The position numbers and the translations under genes were made by a program. From Flavobacteriales bacterium (GTDB lineage Bacteria > Bacteroidota > Bacteroidia > Flavobacteriales_F > PHOS-HE28), in the NCBI GenBank assembly GCA_016788295.1, contig JAEUSY010000061.1:146804-210803 (forward strand): a DNA stretch of 64,000 nucleotides, written 5' to 3'. This document shows positions 49,119 to 58,898 of the stretch, piece after piece. Positions within the stretch are counted from its first letter, which is position 1; each line of letters opens with the position of its first letter. A model generated the notes under the pieces. The model saw nothing but the letters and a program-made list of their open reading frames with translations. It did not search any database and was not told where the DNA came from.

Positions 49119-50180
49119 CTATAACCAGCGCTTCCGGCGGAACCAGAGCAGCATCAGCAGGGCCAGCACGGTCATGACGCCCATCACCGTGAAGTAGCCG
49201 TATTTCCAGCGCAGTTCGGGCATGTGGTCGAAGTTCATGCCGTACACACCAGCAATGAAGGTGAGCGGGATGAAAATGGTGCTGATGATGGTCAGCAGCT
49301 TCATCACTTGGGTCATCCGTGCGTTCTGCCCGGCGTGGTAGGTGTTCTCCAGGCTCGCCAGCATCTCCCTGAAGGTGGCGATGGTCTCGGCGATATAGAC
49401 CGTGTGGTCCTGCAGGTCGTTGATGTAGCGCCGGGTAGGCTTCTCGATCAAGTGGCTCTGCAATGAGTTCAATCGTCCGGCCAGTTCCCTGGTGGGCGTC
49501 ACCACGCGGTTCACATGGATCAGGTTGCTGCGCAGTTCCTGGATCGTTACCAGGTCCTCGTTCCCCGGTGTCACAAGCACTTTGCGTTCCAATTGTTCGA
49601 TCCGCTTTCCCAAGGATTCCACCACTACGAAGTACTGGTCAACGATCACGTCCAGCAGGGCATAGAGCAGATAGTCCGCACCGGCACGCCGCACTCTTCC
49701 CAGGTCATTCCGGATGCGTTCGCGAATGGGGTCCAGAACATCACCGGGACGTTCCTGCACGGAGATCACCATGCCTTTTCGCAGGATGAAACAGATCTGT
49801 TCGTTGTCGATGCCGTCCGTCTCCTTATCAATACTAATCATTTTGGCCACCACGAAGAGCGCATCCTGGTATTCCTCCACTTTAGGTCGGTGGTCCGTGT
49901 TCAGGATGTCCTCCAGCATCAGGTGGTGCAGCCCGAACTGTTCACCCAAGCTGCGCAGCAAGCGTTCGCTGTTCAGTCCGTCAATATCAAGCCAGCTGAC
50001 GGTAGTGGCCGGGTCGCTCTGTCGCAACCCGTCCAAGCTGGAAAGGTGTTCTTCGTGGTACCCGTCGTTCGCCAATACGAACTGGCGCAAGGAGGTGGTC
50101 CCGCTCAGTTCATCGCCCACGTGAATGAGCGTTCCCGGAGGAAGGCCGGCCTTTCCAGAGCGTGTACTGACTTTTTTCAT
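49119..50180 (-). CDS. corA: CorA-type magnesium/cobalt transporter
   Basis: A 353-residue protein with a large N-terminal cytoplasmic domain and two C-terminal membrane helices. The hallmark GMN follows the first helix (FIPLTFIAGVYGMNFDHMPE), and the C-terminus is positively charged (WFRRKRWL), both typical of CorA pentamers that carry Mg2+ inward. ATG 50180 overlaps the stop of the upstream MscS gene (ATGA), so the two channels are translated together. Confidence 0.95.
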   Translation of the reverse strand: MKKVSTRSGKAGLPPGTLIHVGDELSGTTSLRQFVLANDGYHEEHLSSLDGLRQSDPATTVSWLDIDGLNSERLLRSLGEQFGLHHLMLEDILNTDHRPKVEEYQDALFVVAKMISIDKETDGIDNEQICFILRKGMVISVQERPGDVLDPIRERIRNDLGRVRRAGADYLLYALLDVIVDQYFVVVESLGKRIEQLERKVLVTPGNEDLVTIQELRSNLIHVNRVVTPTRELAGRLNSLQSHLIEKPTRRYINDLQDHTVYIAETIATFREMLASLENTYHAGQNARMTQVMKLLTIISTIFIPLTFIAGVYGMNFDHMPELRWKYGYFTVMGVMTVLALLMLLWFRRKRWL

Positions 50181-51040
50181 GGCTGCGCGGGAGTGGCCTT
50201 CATGTGAACGGTACGCTGCGGATAGGGAATGATGATGCCCTCCTGATCGAAGAGCAGCTTGATGGTACGGTTCAGGTCGTAGTGCATCATGCGTGCGACC
50301 GCAGGCTCCTTGGCCCAAGCGTACGCCCGAAGGACCACGGCGCTCTCATCCAGCCGGATCACACGTACGATCACCTTGTGCTGCCCGCGCTTCGCCTCTT
50401 CCGGCGTGCGTTTATCCATGCAGTCAGGGTGCGCTGCGCACGCTTCTTGTAGGATGGCCATGGCACGGTCCAGGTCGCTCTCGTAGCTCACCCGCACTTC
50501 CACGAACTCACACGTGGCCTCATCGGTGATGCTGCTGTTCACGATCACATCATCGCTGATCACGGCGTTGGGTATGATCACGCGGCGGTTCTCGAAGGTC
50601 ACGATAACGGTGTGCCGAAGGGTGATGTCCTCCACTACGCCACTGTCAATGGTCCCCACTTTGATCACATCTCCCACACGGAAGGGCTTGAAGCCCACGA
50701 TGAAGATGCCGCTGATGATGTTGCTGAACGCGCGCTGCGTGGCCAACCCGAGAATGGCCACAAGAATACCCGCGCCAGCGAACAGTGTTACGGCGAGGTG
50801 CTTGAACGAGGGAACGATGTAGATGATGGACGCCCCGGCGAGCAGTGTGACAATAAAGCGCGTGGCGTTGCGCAGGAAACGGTAGCGCGTGCGGTCCTCG
50901 TAGCCTTGGTTGCTACGCAGATATACCCTGCGCAGCAATTTGCGGATGACGCGTTCGGCCACAAAAGCGCCAATGACCACCATCGCCACTTGAAGCACCA
51001 ACAGGGCGTTCAAGCCTATGGATGTGAGCACCTCCTTCAT
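50177..51040 (-). CDS. Small-conductance mechanosensitive channel (MscS family)
   Basis: A 287-residue MscS-type channel with three N-terminal helices; the pore-lining third helix and beta domain are AGAGILVAILGLATQRAFSN, FKPFRVGDVIKVG and EDITLRHTVIVTFENRRVII. The channel opens under membrane tension to release osmolytes. A TACTTTCG promoter box lies 6 nt before the start. It is coupled to corA by a 4-nt overlap, suggesting joint control of ion and osmotic balance. Confidence 0.95.
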   Translation of the reverse strand: MKEVLTSIGLNALLVLQVAMVVIGAFVAERVIRKLLRRVYLRSNQGYEDRTRYRFLRNATRFIVTLLAGASIIYIVPSFKHLAVTLFAGAGILVAILGLATQRAFSNIISGIFIVGFKPFRVGDVIKVGTIDSGVVEDITLRHTVIVTFENRRVIIPNAVISDDVIVNSSITDEATCEFVEVRVSYESDLDRAMAILQEACAAHPDCMDKRTPEEAKRGQHKVIVRVIRLDESAVVLRAYAWAKEPAVARMMHYDLNRTIKLLFDQEGIIIPYPQRTVHMKATPAQP

Positions 51041-51046
51041 CGCGGT

Positions 51047-51054
51047 CGAAAGTA
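51047..51054 (-). promoter_or_regulatory. -7 promoter box of the mscS-corA operon
   Basis: Minus-strand TACTTTCG, TAnnTTCG variant, 6 nt before the ATG at 51040. Confidence 0.5.
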
Positions 51055-51165
51055 ACGCGACCGTGGCTTAAGGTGAACCGGTCACCAGAGGCCTCTGTCG
51101 CCCATTAATGAACGATCACCTGGAAGCGATAGAATGGCCTGGTGACACACCGCACACGAACCGTT

Positions 51166-51873
51166 TCATACACCAGCGAGCGAGGTGCGCAGTTCGGTCC
51201 CTGCGGCGATCTCTTTTGTTTCCAGGCCTTGCCGGAAGAGCTTCATGTTGCCGCCCGTAAGTCGCATGGCACTGCCGTTCACATGCAATAGTGATCCTTC
51301 GCGCAGCCCGATCACCGGCATGTTCGGGTTCATGACAAGGAATTCCGCAATGCGCTGGTCGCGGCTTTCTCCGCCATGGCCCGGTATGGTGGCCTCGGTG
51401 TAGTGCGGGTTGATCTGAAAGGGCACCAGGTTCAAGGCGTGCATTGAAGGCGGCTCAACGATGGGCATGTCGTTGGTGGTCATGATGGTGGGACAGGCCA
51501 CATTGCTTCCGGCGCTCCAACCCACGTAGGGCATGCCCTTTCGCACTTTCTCCGAAATGGCCTTCACGAGCCCGGTGCGGTACAACGTGCGTAGCAGTAG
51601 GAAGGTGTTTCCCCCGCCCACTGCCACCGCATCGGCCTGGTCCAAGGTCTTCAGCGGATCACCGGGACCATGAAGTGAGACCAGCTCGATGCCCAGTTCA
51701 GCGAACACTGTAGAGACCTTCTCCACATAGGCATCCTGTTGTTCGGTAGGCGCGGCGAAGGGCACGAAGGCCACGCGTTTTCTGCCGTTCAAGTAGGCGG
51801 CTACATAGGCGCGGGGCCATTGGAAGAAGGGTTCTCCGGGAAGCGTGGAGTTGGAGAGGAGCAGTAGTTCCAT
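51166..51873 (-). CDS. pepE: Peptidase E (alpha-aspartyl dipeptidase, family S51)
   Basis: A 235-residue cytoplasmic enzyme that removes N-terminal aspartate from dipeptides. The nucleophile serine lies in VGWSAGSNVA, with VAVGGGNTFLLLRTL before it and the histidine in INPHYTEA, matching the Ser-His-acid arrangement of the family; length is standard. It begins 9 nt after the stop of the OmpA/DUF1573 gene, so it is probably the last gene of that operon. Confidence 0.92.
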   Translation of the reverse strand: MELLLLSNSTLPGEPFFQWPRAYVAAYLNGRKRVAFVPFAAPTEQQDAYVEKVSTVFAELGIELVSLHGPGDPLKTLDQADAVAVGGGNTFLLLRTLYRTGLVKAISEKVRKGMPYVGWSAGSNVACPTIMTTNDMPIVEPPSMHALNLVPFQINPHYTEATIPGHGGESRDQRIAEFLVMNPNMPVIGLREGSLLHVNGSAMRLTGGNMKLFRQGLETKEIAAGTELRTSLAGV

Positions 51874-51882
51874 GGCGCGATG

Positions 51883-54129
51883 TTACGGAACCACAGTGCC
51901 ATCGATCACGAGCTCTATGGTGCCAGGTGTTCCATCAGTGGTTATGGTGACCGTGCGTGTGAGGGGGCCTTCCTTCGCGCGACCGTTGAACGTGACGAGC
52001 ACTTCGCCCATGCCGCCGGGTGGTATGGGGCTCTCCGGGAGTGCTGCGGCCGTGCAACCGCAGTCGGCGGTGCTTGAAAGCAACCGCAAGGGCTTGGTGC
52101 CGGTATTCTCCACATGGAACGCGAACTCGCGCACTTCGCTCTGATTCAATTCACCGACCTTCCGAAGGGTGCGCAGCATGGTATTGTCGGGTCCCTGTTC
52201 AGACCACTCCACGGCCACTACCTCGATCCGACGTTCACGCGCGGCCTCCACACTATACACCGAGTGTTTCAGGTCCTGCAGGTCATCGCTCACGCCGGTG
52301 GCCGATCGTTCCTCGCCGTAGGGGAGTATGCGCAAAGCAACGTGCCCACCGTTCGTCGCGGTCCCGTCGAAGTAGGGCGCAAGTGCGCCATGGTTCCATT
52401 CGCGCAGGTGATTGCGAAGGCTTTCAATACGCCGCAGCGACAGGTTCTTGTTGTAATCGTTGCGGGCCAGCGGACTGGCATGTCCGCGCACTTCAAGTGT
52501 AATGGAAGCGCCGCGCTCGAGCTCTACGTAGAGCGCCTCCGCCAGTTCAAGGAGCAGTGCGTATCCACCATCCACGTCGTCAACGAAGAAACGCTCCATG
52601 TCCGTTGCATCCGTCTGTTCCGCACTGTATATGGTTTCCAGTGCGCGGTAGCGTTGGTAGGTGTCGCCGTAAGGTTGCGGTGTGCTGGTGCTCCAAGATC
52701 TCGGCTCGGGCTCGTCGTTGTGGAAATAGAGCTTCAGCGGGAAACGGGCCTGTATGGCACCAAGCTCGTGCATTCGGCGGATCACCTCAGTGGTCTGCTC
52801 GATCGTATCCTGAGGTGCACTGCTCGTTATGACCTTACGCCCTGTCGTCCATCGATACAGGTCGTTGCAGCAGGTCTCGCCTTTGGCAGCGAAGGATCCT
52901 TTCCGATTACTGGTCAGCCAGCCTTCTCCACGTTCGGGATACAACGCGGGGTAGAGGTCGTTCGCCGGACTGTTGAACGGGGTTCCGGCATTGCTAGGTG
53001 CGGAGAACGTGCCATTGGTGAACTGGCTCTTGAAGATGTCATAACCACCAAGGCCGGGGAGGTGATCGGAACTGAACCAGAGTGTTGCACTTTGAATATC
53101 GAACCAAGGCGTTCGTTCGTTACCCGGTGTGTTCACCATGGGGCCAAGAGGTTTTACATCAATGGCTATCCCATCCTTCAGCTCTGCCTTCCAGATGTCC
53201 ATGCCGCCTGCGCCACCCGGCCGATCGCTGACGAAGTACAATAGTTCACGGCCCTGCCATTGGACCACCATGGCCTGTGTGCTCAGTTCGGCACCGAGGC
53301 CTTCCACTGGGCTCAATACGGCCATGGCGAGGCTGTTGTAGGTAGCATGGTGTATGCGGCAAGGTGCGTCGCCCACGCAGCGGGTGGTATATATCCGTCG
53401 GCCATCGGCGGACCATGTGATGTTCGCCACTTGGCCATTCTCGGCAGGACTTTCCAGTGCCGCCGCTTCGTTCCATTGGCCGTTCGCAGTCGTGGTTCTA
53501 TATAGAAGAGAACGATATGCTGCAGTGTCCTCCACCTCGCCATCGTTGTTATAAGTGCCACGCAAGCTGGTGAACAGGAGATCACCATCCGGTGCCAGGC
53601 GTGCACCGAACTCGCTGTCGTAGCTGTTCACGGGTCGGGGCAGGTGCTGTAGTTCGATCGTGTCCTGCTGCGCTTTCAACTGCCTGGCCAATGCGATGCC
53701 TTGCAATGCGTTCGACGCGCGTTGTGCCACCACCGAGCGCTTGTCCTTTTCACGTTGAAGCACTTTGTTCCACGTGCGCTCTGCCTCGTCGTATGCGCCG
53801 TCGCTCAGCTGCATTTCACCCAACCAGCGCAGGGCGTCCGGATAAGTGCGCCCCATGTCCTTGCGGTGCACGGTCGCGTACAGTTCAGCGGCCTTGTCGT
53901 ATTGGTGGCTCAAGCGACAGGCCTCAGCTTGTTTCCATTGTAGGCTCAATCGACCAGGCTCCAATGCCAGGGCACCGTCGTAGAACCGCGAGGCTCCGTA
54001 GTATTCCCCGCGTACCATCGAGGCATCGCCCCAAGTGGTCCATTGATCCACGCTTTGCGCATGTAAGGTCAACCCACCGATCAGTAGCGCCAGGGCAATG
54101 CACAGGGAACGGAGCACAGGTGTTCTCAT
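51883..54129 (-). CDS. OmpA-family protein with TPR, PD40 and C-terminal DUF1573 domain
   Basis: A 748-residue exported protein: signal peptide (MRTPVLRSLCIALALLIGG), TPR-like region (residues 27-150), PD40/WD40-like propeller (about 165-430, with DGDLLFTSLRG, NITWSADGRRIYTTR, LYFVSDRPGGAGGMDIWKAE), an OmpA/MotB peptidoglycan-binding domain (about 555-640, ITLEVRGHASPLARNDYNKN LSLRR) and, unusually, a DUF1573 domain at the end (VREFAFHVENTGTKPLRLLS, DCGCTAAALPESPIPPGGMG). The PD40-OmpA layout matches proteins encoded with PorP/SprF in gliding and T9SS loci. The fused DUF1573 sandwich may add a contact for the secreted partner. Third gene of a three-gene cassette. Confidence 0.88.
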   Translation of the reverse strand: MRTPVLRSLCIALALLIGGLTLHAQSVDQWTTWGDASMVRGEYYGASRFYDGALALEPGRLSLQWKQAEACRLSHQYDKAAELYATVHRKDMGRTYPDALRWLGEMQLSDGAYDEAERTWNKVLQREKDKRSVVAQRASNALQGIALARQLKAQQDTIELQHLPRPVNSYDSEFGARLAPDGDLLFTSLRGTYNNDGEVEDTAAYRSLLYRTTTANGQWNEAAALESPAENGQVANITWSADGRRIYTTRCVGDAPCRIHHATYNSLAMAVLSPVEGLGAELSTQAMVVQWQGRELLYFVSDRPGGAGGMDIWKAELKDGIAIDVKPLGPMVNTPGNERTPWFDIQSATLWFSSDHLPGLGGYDIFKSQFTNGTFSAPSNAGTPFNSPANDLYPALYPERGEGWLTSNRKGSFAAKGETCCNDLYRWTTGRKVITSSAPQDTIEQTTEVIRRMHELGAIQARFPLKLYFHNDEPEPRSWSTSTPQPYGDTYQRYRALETIYSAEQTDATDMERFFVDDVDGGYALLLELAEALYVELERGASITLEVRGHASPLARNDYNKNLSLRRIESLRNHLREWNHGALAPYFDGTATNGGHVALRILPYGEERSATGVSDDLQDLKHSVYSVEAARERRIEVVAVEWSEQGPDNTMLRTLRKVGELNQSEVREFAFHVENTGTKPLRLLSSTADCGCTAAALPESPIPPGGMGEVLVTFNGRAKEGPLTRTVTITTDGTPGTIELVIDGTVVP

Positions 54130-54133
54130 CGGC

Positions 54134-55231
54134 TCACAACTGGTCGGGACAGGCCTTGAACCGCACCGGTATCGCAGGCCGTCTTTTCAGGATGCGGATG
54201 ACGGCGAACTCGATGCCGCCCCGGTTTCGACTGGCCGGTACCAGGTCGCTGGTATTGATGTCGTAGCTCACGCCCACGGTCCAATCGTCGTAGTGAAATC
54301 CTGCGTGGATGTAGCCTGCATCCGCTGCGCGCCCGTGCATACCAAGGATGACCGCACGCTCCAGTCCGTAGCGTTCCAGCAGGATGTAGCGCACATTGGA
54401 GCCGATGATGAACTCGTTGAACTCGCCTTGTGCCATCCATTGCGCCATGGGCACAAGGTCCACACGTTCGCTCACGGGGAACTGGCCAAGGATGTGCGAT
54501 GAGCTACGACCGTCCAAGGGCACGCCCGGTCCTCCGAGGAAACCGATGTTCGGAGTGGTGAGGTTGAAGAAGGAGAGCCCCACTTGCAATAAGTGCCGGT
54601 GGCGCGGGGTGTAGCGATAGGTGGCGCCGGCGTGCAGGTCGGGGTGAATGAGGCCATCGCGTTGGAACGATTCGCCATTTGCAAGTTGGGGGTCGAAGTA
54701 GTAGCCGTTGTACTGGGCATCGAACGTGAGCGCGCCGGGATCGATGGTGAGCGAGGTGAAGCCGAATTGCACACCACCACTGATGCTGTGTTGCCGCAGG
54801 TCGCCCCAGCGTTCCGTCCAGCTGGCACCGCCGAGGAACTGGAACTGTGTCATGCGACTGTCGCCAGCTTTGTCATTCATGGCCCATATGCCAATGGCCA
54901 GTTTATCCGATCCACCTATGTCACGCAGTTCCCAACCGAGGCCGAAGGTGCGGTAGGGGATGGTGACCGAGCGCCACTGTTGCCTGAAGATCCCGTTGAT
55001 TCGTTGATCGCCATCGAACTGGCCGATACATCCCGGGCCCAACGCCTGTGGTGCGTTGAAATACTGCGAGAAGTGTATGTCCTGCGCAGTGATCGGTGAT
55101 GCCATCATGCAGAATAAAAGGACCAGTAGCTCAATGGAACCGTGAGCGGGTCGTATGGTCCCGAGCAGACGTCCAGTGCTTTCCGCACCGTTCATGTTCT
55201 TCAGCCCGTGAGCTATGCAACGCTTCCTCAT
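54134..55231 (-). CDS. PorP/SprF-type outer membrane protein
   Basis: ATG 55231 overlaps the stop of the upstream giant gene (ATGA). A later ATG at 55195 gives a shorter signal, and the signal-like stretch is IELLVLLFCMMASPITAQ. The mature part begins DIHFSQYFNAPQALGPGCIG, the usual PorP/SprF start, followed by alternating beta-barrel strands such as LAIGIWAMNDKAGDSRMTQF and ISGGVQFGFTSLTIDPGALT. PorP/SprF proteins form outer-membrane parts needed for export or anchoring of type-B-sorted proteins such as SprB, and this one sits next to exactly such a protein. Confidence 0.9.
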   Translation of the reverse strand: MRKRCIAHGLKNMNGAESTGRLLGTIRPAHGSIELLVLLFCMMASPITAQDIHFSQYFNAPQALGPGCIGQFDGDQRINGIFRQQWRSVTIPYRTFGLGWELRDIGGSDKLAIGIWAMNDKAGDSRMTQFQFLGGASWTERWGDLRQHSISGGVQFGFTSLTIDPGALTFDAQYNGYYFDPQLANGESFQRDGLIHPDLHAGATYRYTPRHRHLLQVGLSFFNLTTPNIGFLGGPGVPLDGRSSSHILGQFPVSERVDLVPMAQWMAQGEFNEFIIGSNVRYILLERYGLERAVILGMHGRAADAGYIHAGFHYDDWTVGVSYDINTSDLVPASRNRGGIEFAVIRILKRRPAIPVRFKACPDQL

Positions 55232-58200
55232 CGGATCACGGTCACGTTGCCCTTCGTGAAGTAGCGCTGTTCGTCGAGGCACCACGCGGTAAGGTGGTAA
55301 ACGAAGACCGCAGGGTCCACCGGCTTGCCCTTGAACGTGCCGTCCCAGCCTTTCGACTGATCGGAGGTCTCGAACACTTTTTCGCCCCACCGGTCGAACA
55401 CCATCAGTTCCATGCGGGCGATGTGTTGGCCTCTGACGAACAAGAGGTCGTTGTTGCCGTCGCCGTTGGGCGTGAAGGAGTTCGGGATGAAAATGTCGGG
55501 TTCTTCACAACGTAGCTCGTATACCTTCACTTCCACCGAAGCGCTTCTTGTGCATACCCCATCGCTCACCGTTACGGTGAACAGGGTGGTCTGTTGAACA
55601 ACGGCCGTGGGGTTGGCGATCGTCGCATTGCTGACCAAGGCGGCGGGGTTCCACGCGTAGGAGACACCACTTGAAGGACTGGCCTGCAACTGAACGGTTG
55701 TTCCAGCAAGTACGATAGCAGGTTCCGCGCTGGCGCCAATGGAACCTGCGCTGATCAGTGACACGGTAAGTGAGAATTGGGTCGTCCATGAGCAGCCTGA
55801 TGGAGCGGTTACGGCTACGGAATAGGTCGTGTTCTCTTCCGGAGCCGTGGTGATGGAGGAAGTGCCTTGGCCAGTAAGAATGAGCTCTGTCGGCGACCAT
55901 GTGATGGAACTGCCTACGTCAACGCCGGTAAGTGAAATGCCTGCTGTGTCCCTTGCACAGATCAAGGTATCACCACGAATGCCGATGTTGCCCAGCGAGA
56001 TCGTGATCAATACACTGTCGATGGCCCAGCATCCGTCCAGTGTCCTGGCCCGAACATGATAGGTTCCGCTCTGTGGAGCGCTCAGCAATGCTGTGCTGTC
56101 GCTTGCGCTCGTGTTCAGTTGGTCGGTGAACTGGGCGTTCGTGCTCCACTGGTATTGGTCGGCGGTACCATCGCTCGATGCGATCAACTGCAGACTTGCC
56201 AGGGGGCCGCACACCAATGTGTCGTTCATGGCAGTAATGGTAGGCGCGGCGCCCTGCACCACCACGGTGCGTGTAGTGACATCCGTACCGTTGCAGGTAA
56301 GTGCGTTGTTGGCCACAAGTGTGACCACGTAGGTCCCTGGGGTCGCGAACTGATGCGTTGGCGATGTTAAGGTGGAGGCGGGGCTCTCATCGCCGAAGTC
56401 CCACAGCTGATCCGTGGCGTTGTTGCTCAGATTGGTGAAGGTCACAGGCTCGTTCGCACAGACCGTATCGGGTGCAAGGAACGCGGCGATCACAAGCGGT
56501 GCATCGAAGTCGAATTTGAGCACCGCATTATTGCAGCCCGAGCTGTTGTTCGTATTGCTCCAAGCACCTGGCGTGGTCGGAAAGTCATCATTATTCTGGC
56601 AACCGGCACATACCGATTGGTACACACGTCCCCTGCGGTCGAAGCGGCTCGTGCCTCCATCCACATGCTCGGGGCTGAGGTCACCTCCATAGTAGGTGGC
56701 GTATGTCAGTGCGGTCATGTTGATGTCGAACACAGCGAGATAGAGGTCGTGGCCGGCCGTTGTGGCCTGGTGGGCATCCACAGTAACAGGAAGTCCTGTG
56801 GTAGTGAGTGCACCACCCAGCCCACCGGCGCTGCTTCCCCAACCGCTGGTGTAGATCTTGTCGCATACGTCCACCAGGAACGCGGTCGGGGAGATGTCCG
56901 GCGTTCCATCGCCGCTACCGGTCCGCGCGGCCAGGAGCAGCTGGCCGAGGTCCTGGTCCAATTTGGCAATGAATTGCCCACCTGCAGGTATGTTGTAGGT
57001 GGCGTTCAAGTGCAGCTGCCCGCTGGGTGCCGAGGTCTGCCCGAATAGGTACACATCATTGTTGCCATCAAGCTCCACGAAGTATGCTTGATCGTAGGCA
57101 CCGGATCCATAGTAAGTAAGCGCTTCGATCGCCGTACCGCTCACGTTGAAGCGAGCAGCGAACGCATCAGCGGTGCCTCCATTGTTGTTCGGCGACCAGG
57201 CACTGGGTGATGCGGGTAGGTCGGTGCTCGTAGTTCCTCCGCTGACGAACAGGCGACCGGATGAGTCGAACTCACCGGAATATACCGCATCGGCACCGCT
57301 ACCGCCGAGATAGCTGGCATATTGCAGTTGGGTAAGTCCGGGATTGAACCGTGCCACATACCCATCATGTCCACCTCCCGCGAATGTTGATTGCGCAGCG
57401 CCTGCCGTCAAAGGCATATTTGTGCTCTGCGTACAGCTCACTATCCAGATGTTCCCAAGGACGTCCAACAGGACCTCTCCACGCACCTCGTCGGCATAGT
57501 TGAACTTCAGTGCCGGTGCCGAGTTCAAGCCGTCATTGCCCGTGCCGCCCAGGTAGGTGGATCCGAGCAGGGCCGATCCGTTGGCACTTAGCTTCGCGAT
57601 GATCATGTCCGAACCGTTCGGGTAGGATAGGCCCAGACCTGCCGGTGTGAAAGCCGTTCCTCCGGCGAAGGTGTTGTCGAATGCGTTCGCGGTGGTGGGG
57701 AAATTGGCGGATGCCGTGGTGCCGAGTACGATCACTTGGTCGTTGTTGTCCACGATGAGGCTATGTGGCATTTCCGCCGCCGAGCCTCCGATATAGGTGC
57801 TCCACACAAGGAAGCTCCCGGTGGTGTCGTATTTGGTGATGGCGATATCCGTTGTGCCGCCGGCCCAGTTTGATTGATAGGCACCAACGGTGATGGGGTA
57901 CTGGTTCCCGAAGGCCGTGCTGCCAGCATACAGGAATCCGGCTGCGTCGAAGGTGGCCGAGTAGCCAAAGTTGTTACTGATGGATCCACTGAACGTGGCG
58001 AACGAGAGCTCAGGGTCAATGATCAGGGGATGGGCGTTGTTGTACGGGCCCGGTGCGAATCCCACGATACCGTTCTTCAGCGTGTAGCGGCATTCCACGG
58101 TGATCCGTTTTCCGTCGATATCCTGGTAGGCAAGGGGGATGCGTTCCGTCAATCGGCCAAGTGATGTGCCAACGATCAGGGCTCCGTTTCGCAGCCGTAG

Positions 58201-58740
58201 GTCGGTAGCTCCATCATAGGCGATGCGCAAAGCGCGCGGATCGGTTCCTGGTGCAAGGACCAGGTCGTACTTCGGGCCGGTTCGCCCTGTTCGGAAGATG
58301 GCGTAGCACCCCGGGGCCACATTGGTCATCAGCACCTCGCTATATGCGCGTGCGTTCACTCCCCAGTTCGCCGGGTCGTTACCCAGGAAGTAATTGTAGA
58401 TGCCCGGAGCGGGTAGTCGACCATGGATCGCTGCCGAAGATCCTGCGTTCACAAATCGGATGCGGACAGCATGGCGGGCAAGCTGTGCATATTCAGGCCA
58501 GCTAACATCTTCGCGTACATCGGCATGCGTCCGGGCTAGCGCATCTGCATCGTACCGGTCGATCACCACAGCACCCCGCTCGATCCACAGGTTCGCTCCC
58601 GGGGCTTCGGCCATGAAGCGGACATTTTCAGCCCATTGTCCCTTATTCTCAATGAAGCGCAGCCCCGCCTGTGCGAAGAGGGGGGGCTTCCATGCAGCCA
58701 AAATGGTCAGGCCGAACAAGAGCAGGAGCCGCGTACGCAT
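55228..58740 (-). CDS. Giant secreted protein with SBBP, PKD and type B (gliding-associated) sorting domain
   Basis: 1170 residues. The signal peptide is MRTRLLLLFGLTILAAW; then a DUF7948-like start (LRFIENKGQWAENVRFMAEA), an SBBP-type beta-propeller region (about 240-700, units such as STYLGGTGNDGL, SYLGGSGADAVYSGEFDSSG, YYGSGAYDQAYFVELDGNND), a PKD domain (FDFGDES-type: DQLWDFGDESPAS, THQFATPGTYVVTLVANN), several Ig-like repeats and the C-terminal CHU_C domain (PDIFIPNSFTPNGDGNNDLL, FDRWGEKVFET, WDGTFKGKPVDPAVFVYHLT). This marks a surface-exported gliding or adhesion protein. First gene of its cassette, with TAACTTCG 6 nt upstream. Confidence 0.93.
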   Translation of the reverse strand: MRTRLLLLFGLTILAAWKPPLFAQAGLRFIENKGQWAENVRFMAEAPGANLWIERGAVVIDRYDADALARTHADVREDVSWPEYAQLARHAVRIRFVNAGSSAAIHGRLPAPGIYNYFLGNDPANWGVNARAYSEVLMTNVAPGCYAIFRTGRTGPKYDLVLAPGTDPRALRIAYDGATDLRLRNGALIVGTSLGRLTERIPLAYQDIDGKRITVECRYTLKNGIVGFAPGPYNNAHPLIIDPELSFATFSGSISNNFGYSATFDAAGFLYAGSTAFGNQYPITVGAYQSNWAGGTTDIAITKYDTTGSFLVWSTYIGGSAAEMPHSLIVDNNDQVIVLGTTASANFPTTANAFDNTFAGGTAFTPAGLGLSYPNGSDMIIAKLSANGSALLGSTYLGGTGNDGLNSAPALKFNYADEVRGEVLLDVLGNIWIVSCTQSTNMPLTAGAAQSTFAGGGHDGYVARFNPGLTQLQYASYLGGSGADAVYSGEFDSSGRLFVSGGTTSTDLPASPSAWSPNNNGGTADAFAARFNVSGTAIEALTYYGSGAYDQAYFVELDGNNDVYLFGQTSAPSGQLHLNATYNIPAGGQFIAKLDQDLGQLLLAARTGSGDGTPDISPTAFLVDVCDKIYTSGWGSSAGGLGGALTTTGLPVTVDAHQATTAGHDLYLAVFDINMTALTYATYYGGDLSPEHVDGGTSRFDRRGRVYQSVCAGCQNNDDFPTTPGAWSNTNNSSGCNNAVLKFDFDAPLVIAAFLAPDTVCANEPVTFTNLSNNATDQLWDFGDESPASTLTSPTHQFATPGTYVVTLVANNALTCNGTDVTTRTVVVQGAAPTITAMNDTLVCGPLASLQLIASSDGTADQYQWSTNAQFTDQLNTSASDSTALLSAPQSGTYHVRARTLDGCWAIDSVLITISLGNIGIRGDTLICARDTAGISLTGVDVGSSITWSPTELILTGQGTSSITTAPEENTTYSVAVTAPSGCSWTTQFSLTVSLISAGSIGASAEPAIVLAGTTVQLQASPSSGVSYAWNPAALVSNATIANPTAVVQQTTLFTVTVSDGVCTRSASVEVKVYELRCEEPDIFIPNSFTPNGDGNNDLLFVRGQHIARMELMVFDRWGEKVFETSDQSKGWDGTFKGKPVDPAVFVYHLTAWCLDEQRYFTKGNVTVIR

Positions 58741-58746
58741 TGCGCA

Positions 58747-58754
58747 CGAAGTTA
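58747..58754 (-). promoter_or_regulatory. -7 promoter box of the first cassette
   Basis: Minus-strand TAACTTCG, TAnnTTCG variant, 6 nt before the ATG at 58740. Confidence 0.5.
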
Positions 58755-58898
58755 CCCATGCACTGCATGTTCACGAAGTTCAGGGTTGAAGTGTTTGCGG
58801 TCAGCTGCTCCGGTCGACCGGGATATTCGTCCTGCTACTGTTGGAAGCTTGTCCTGTTCCTGTCCATTAGGATCAGGCTTCTAAAGAGCGGTGCGTGG

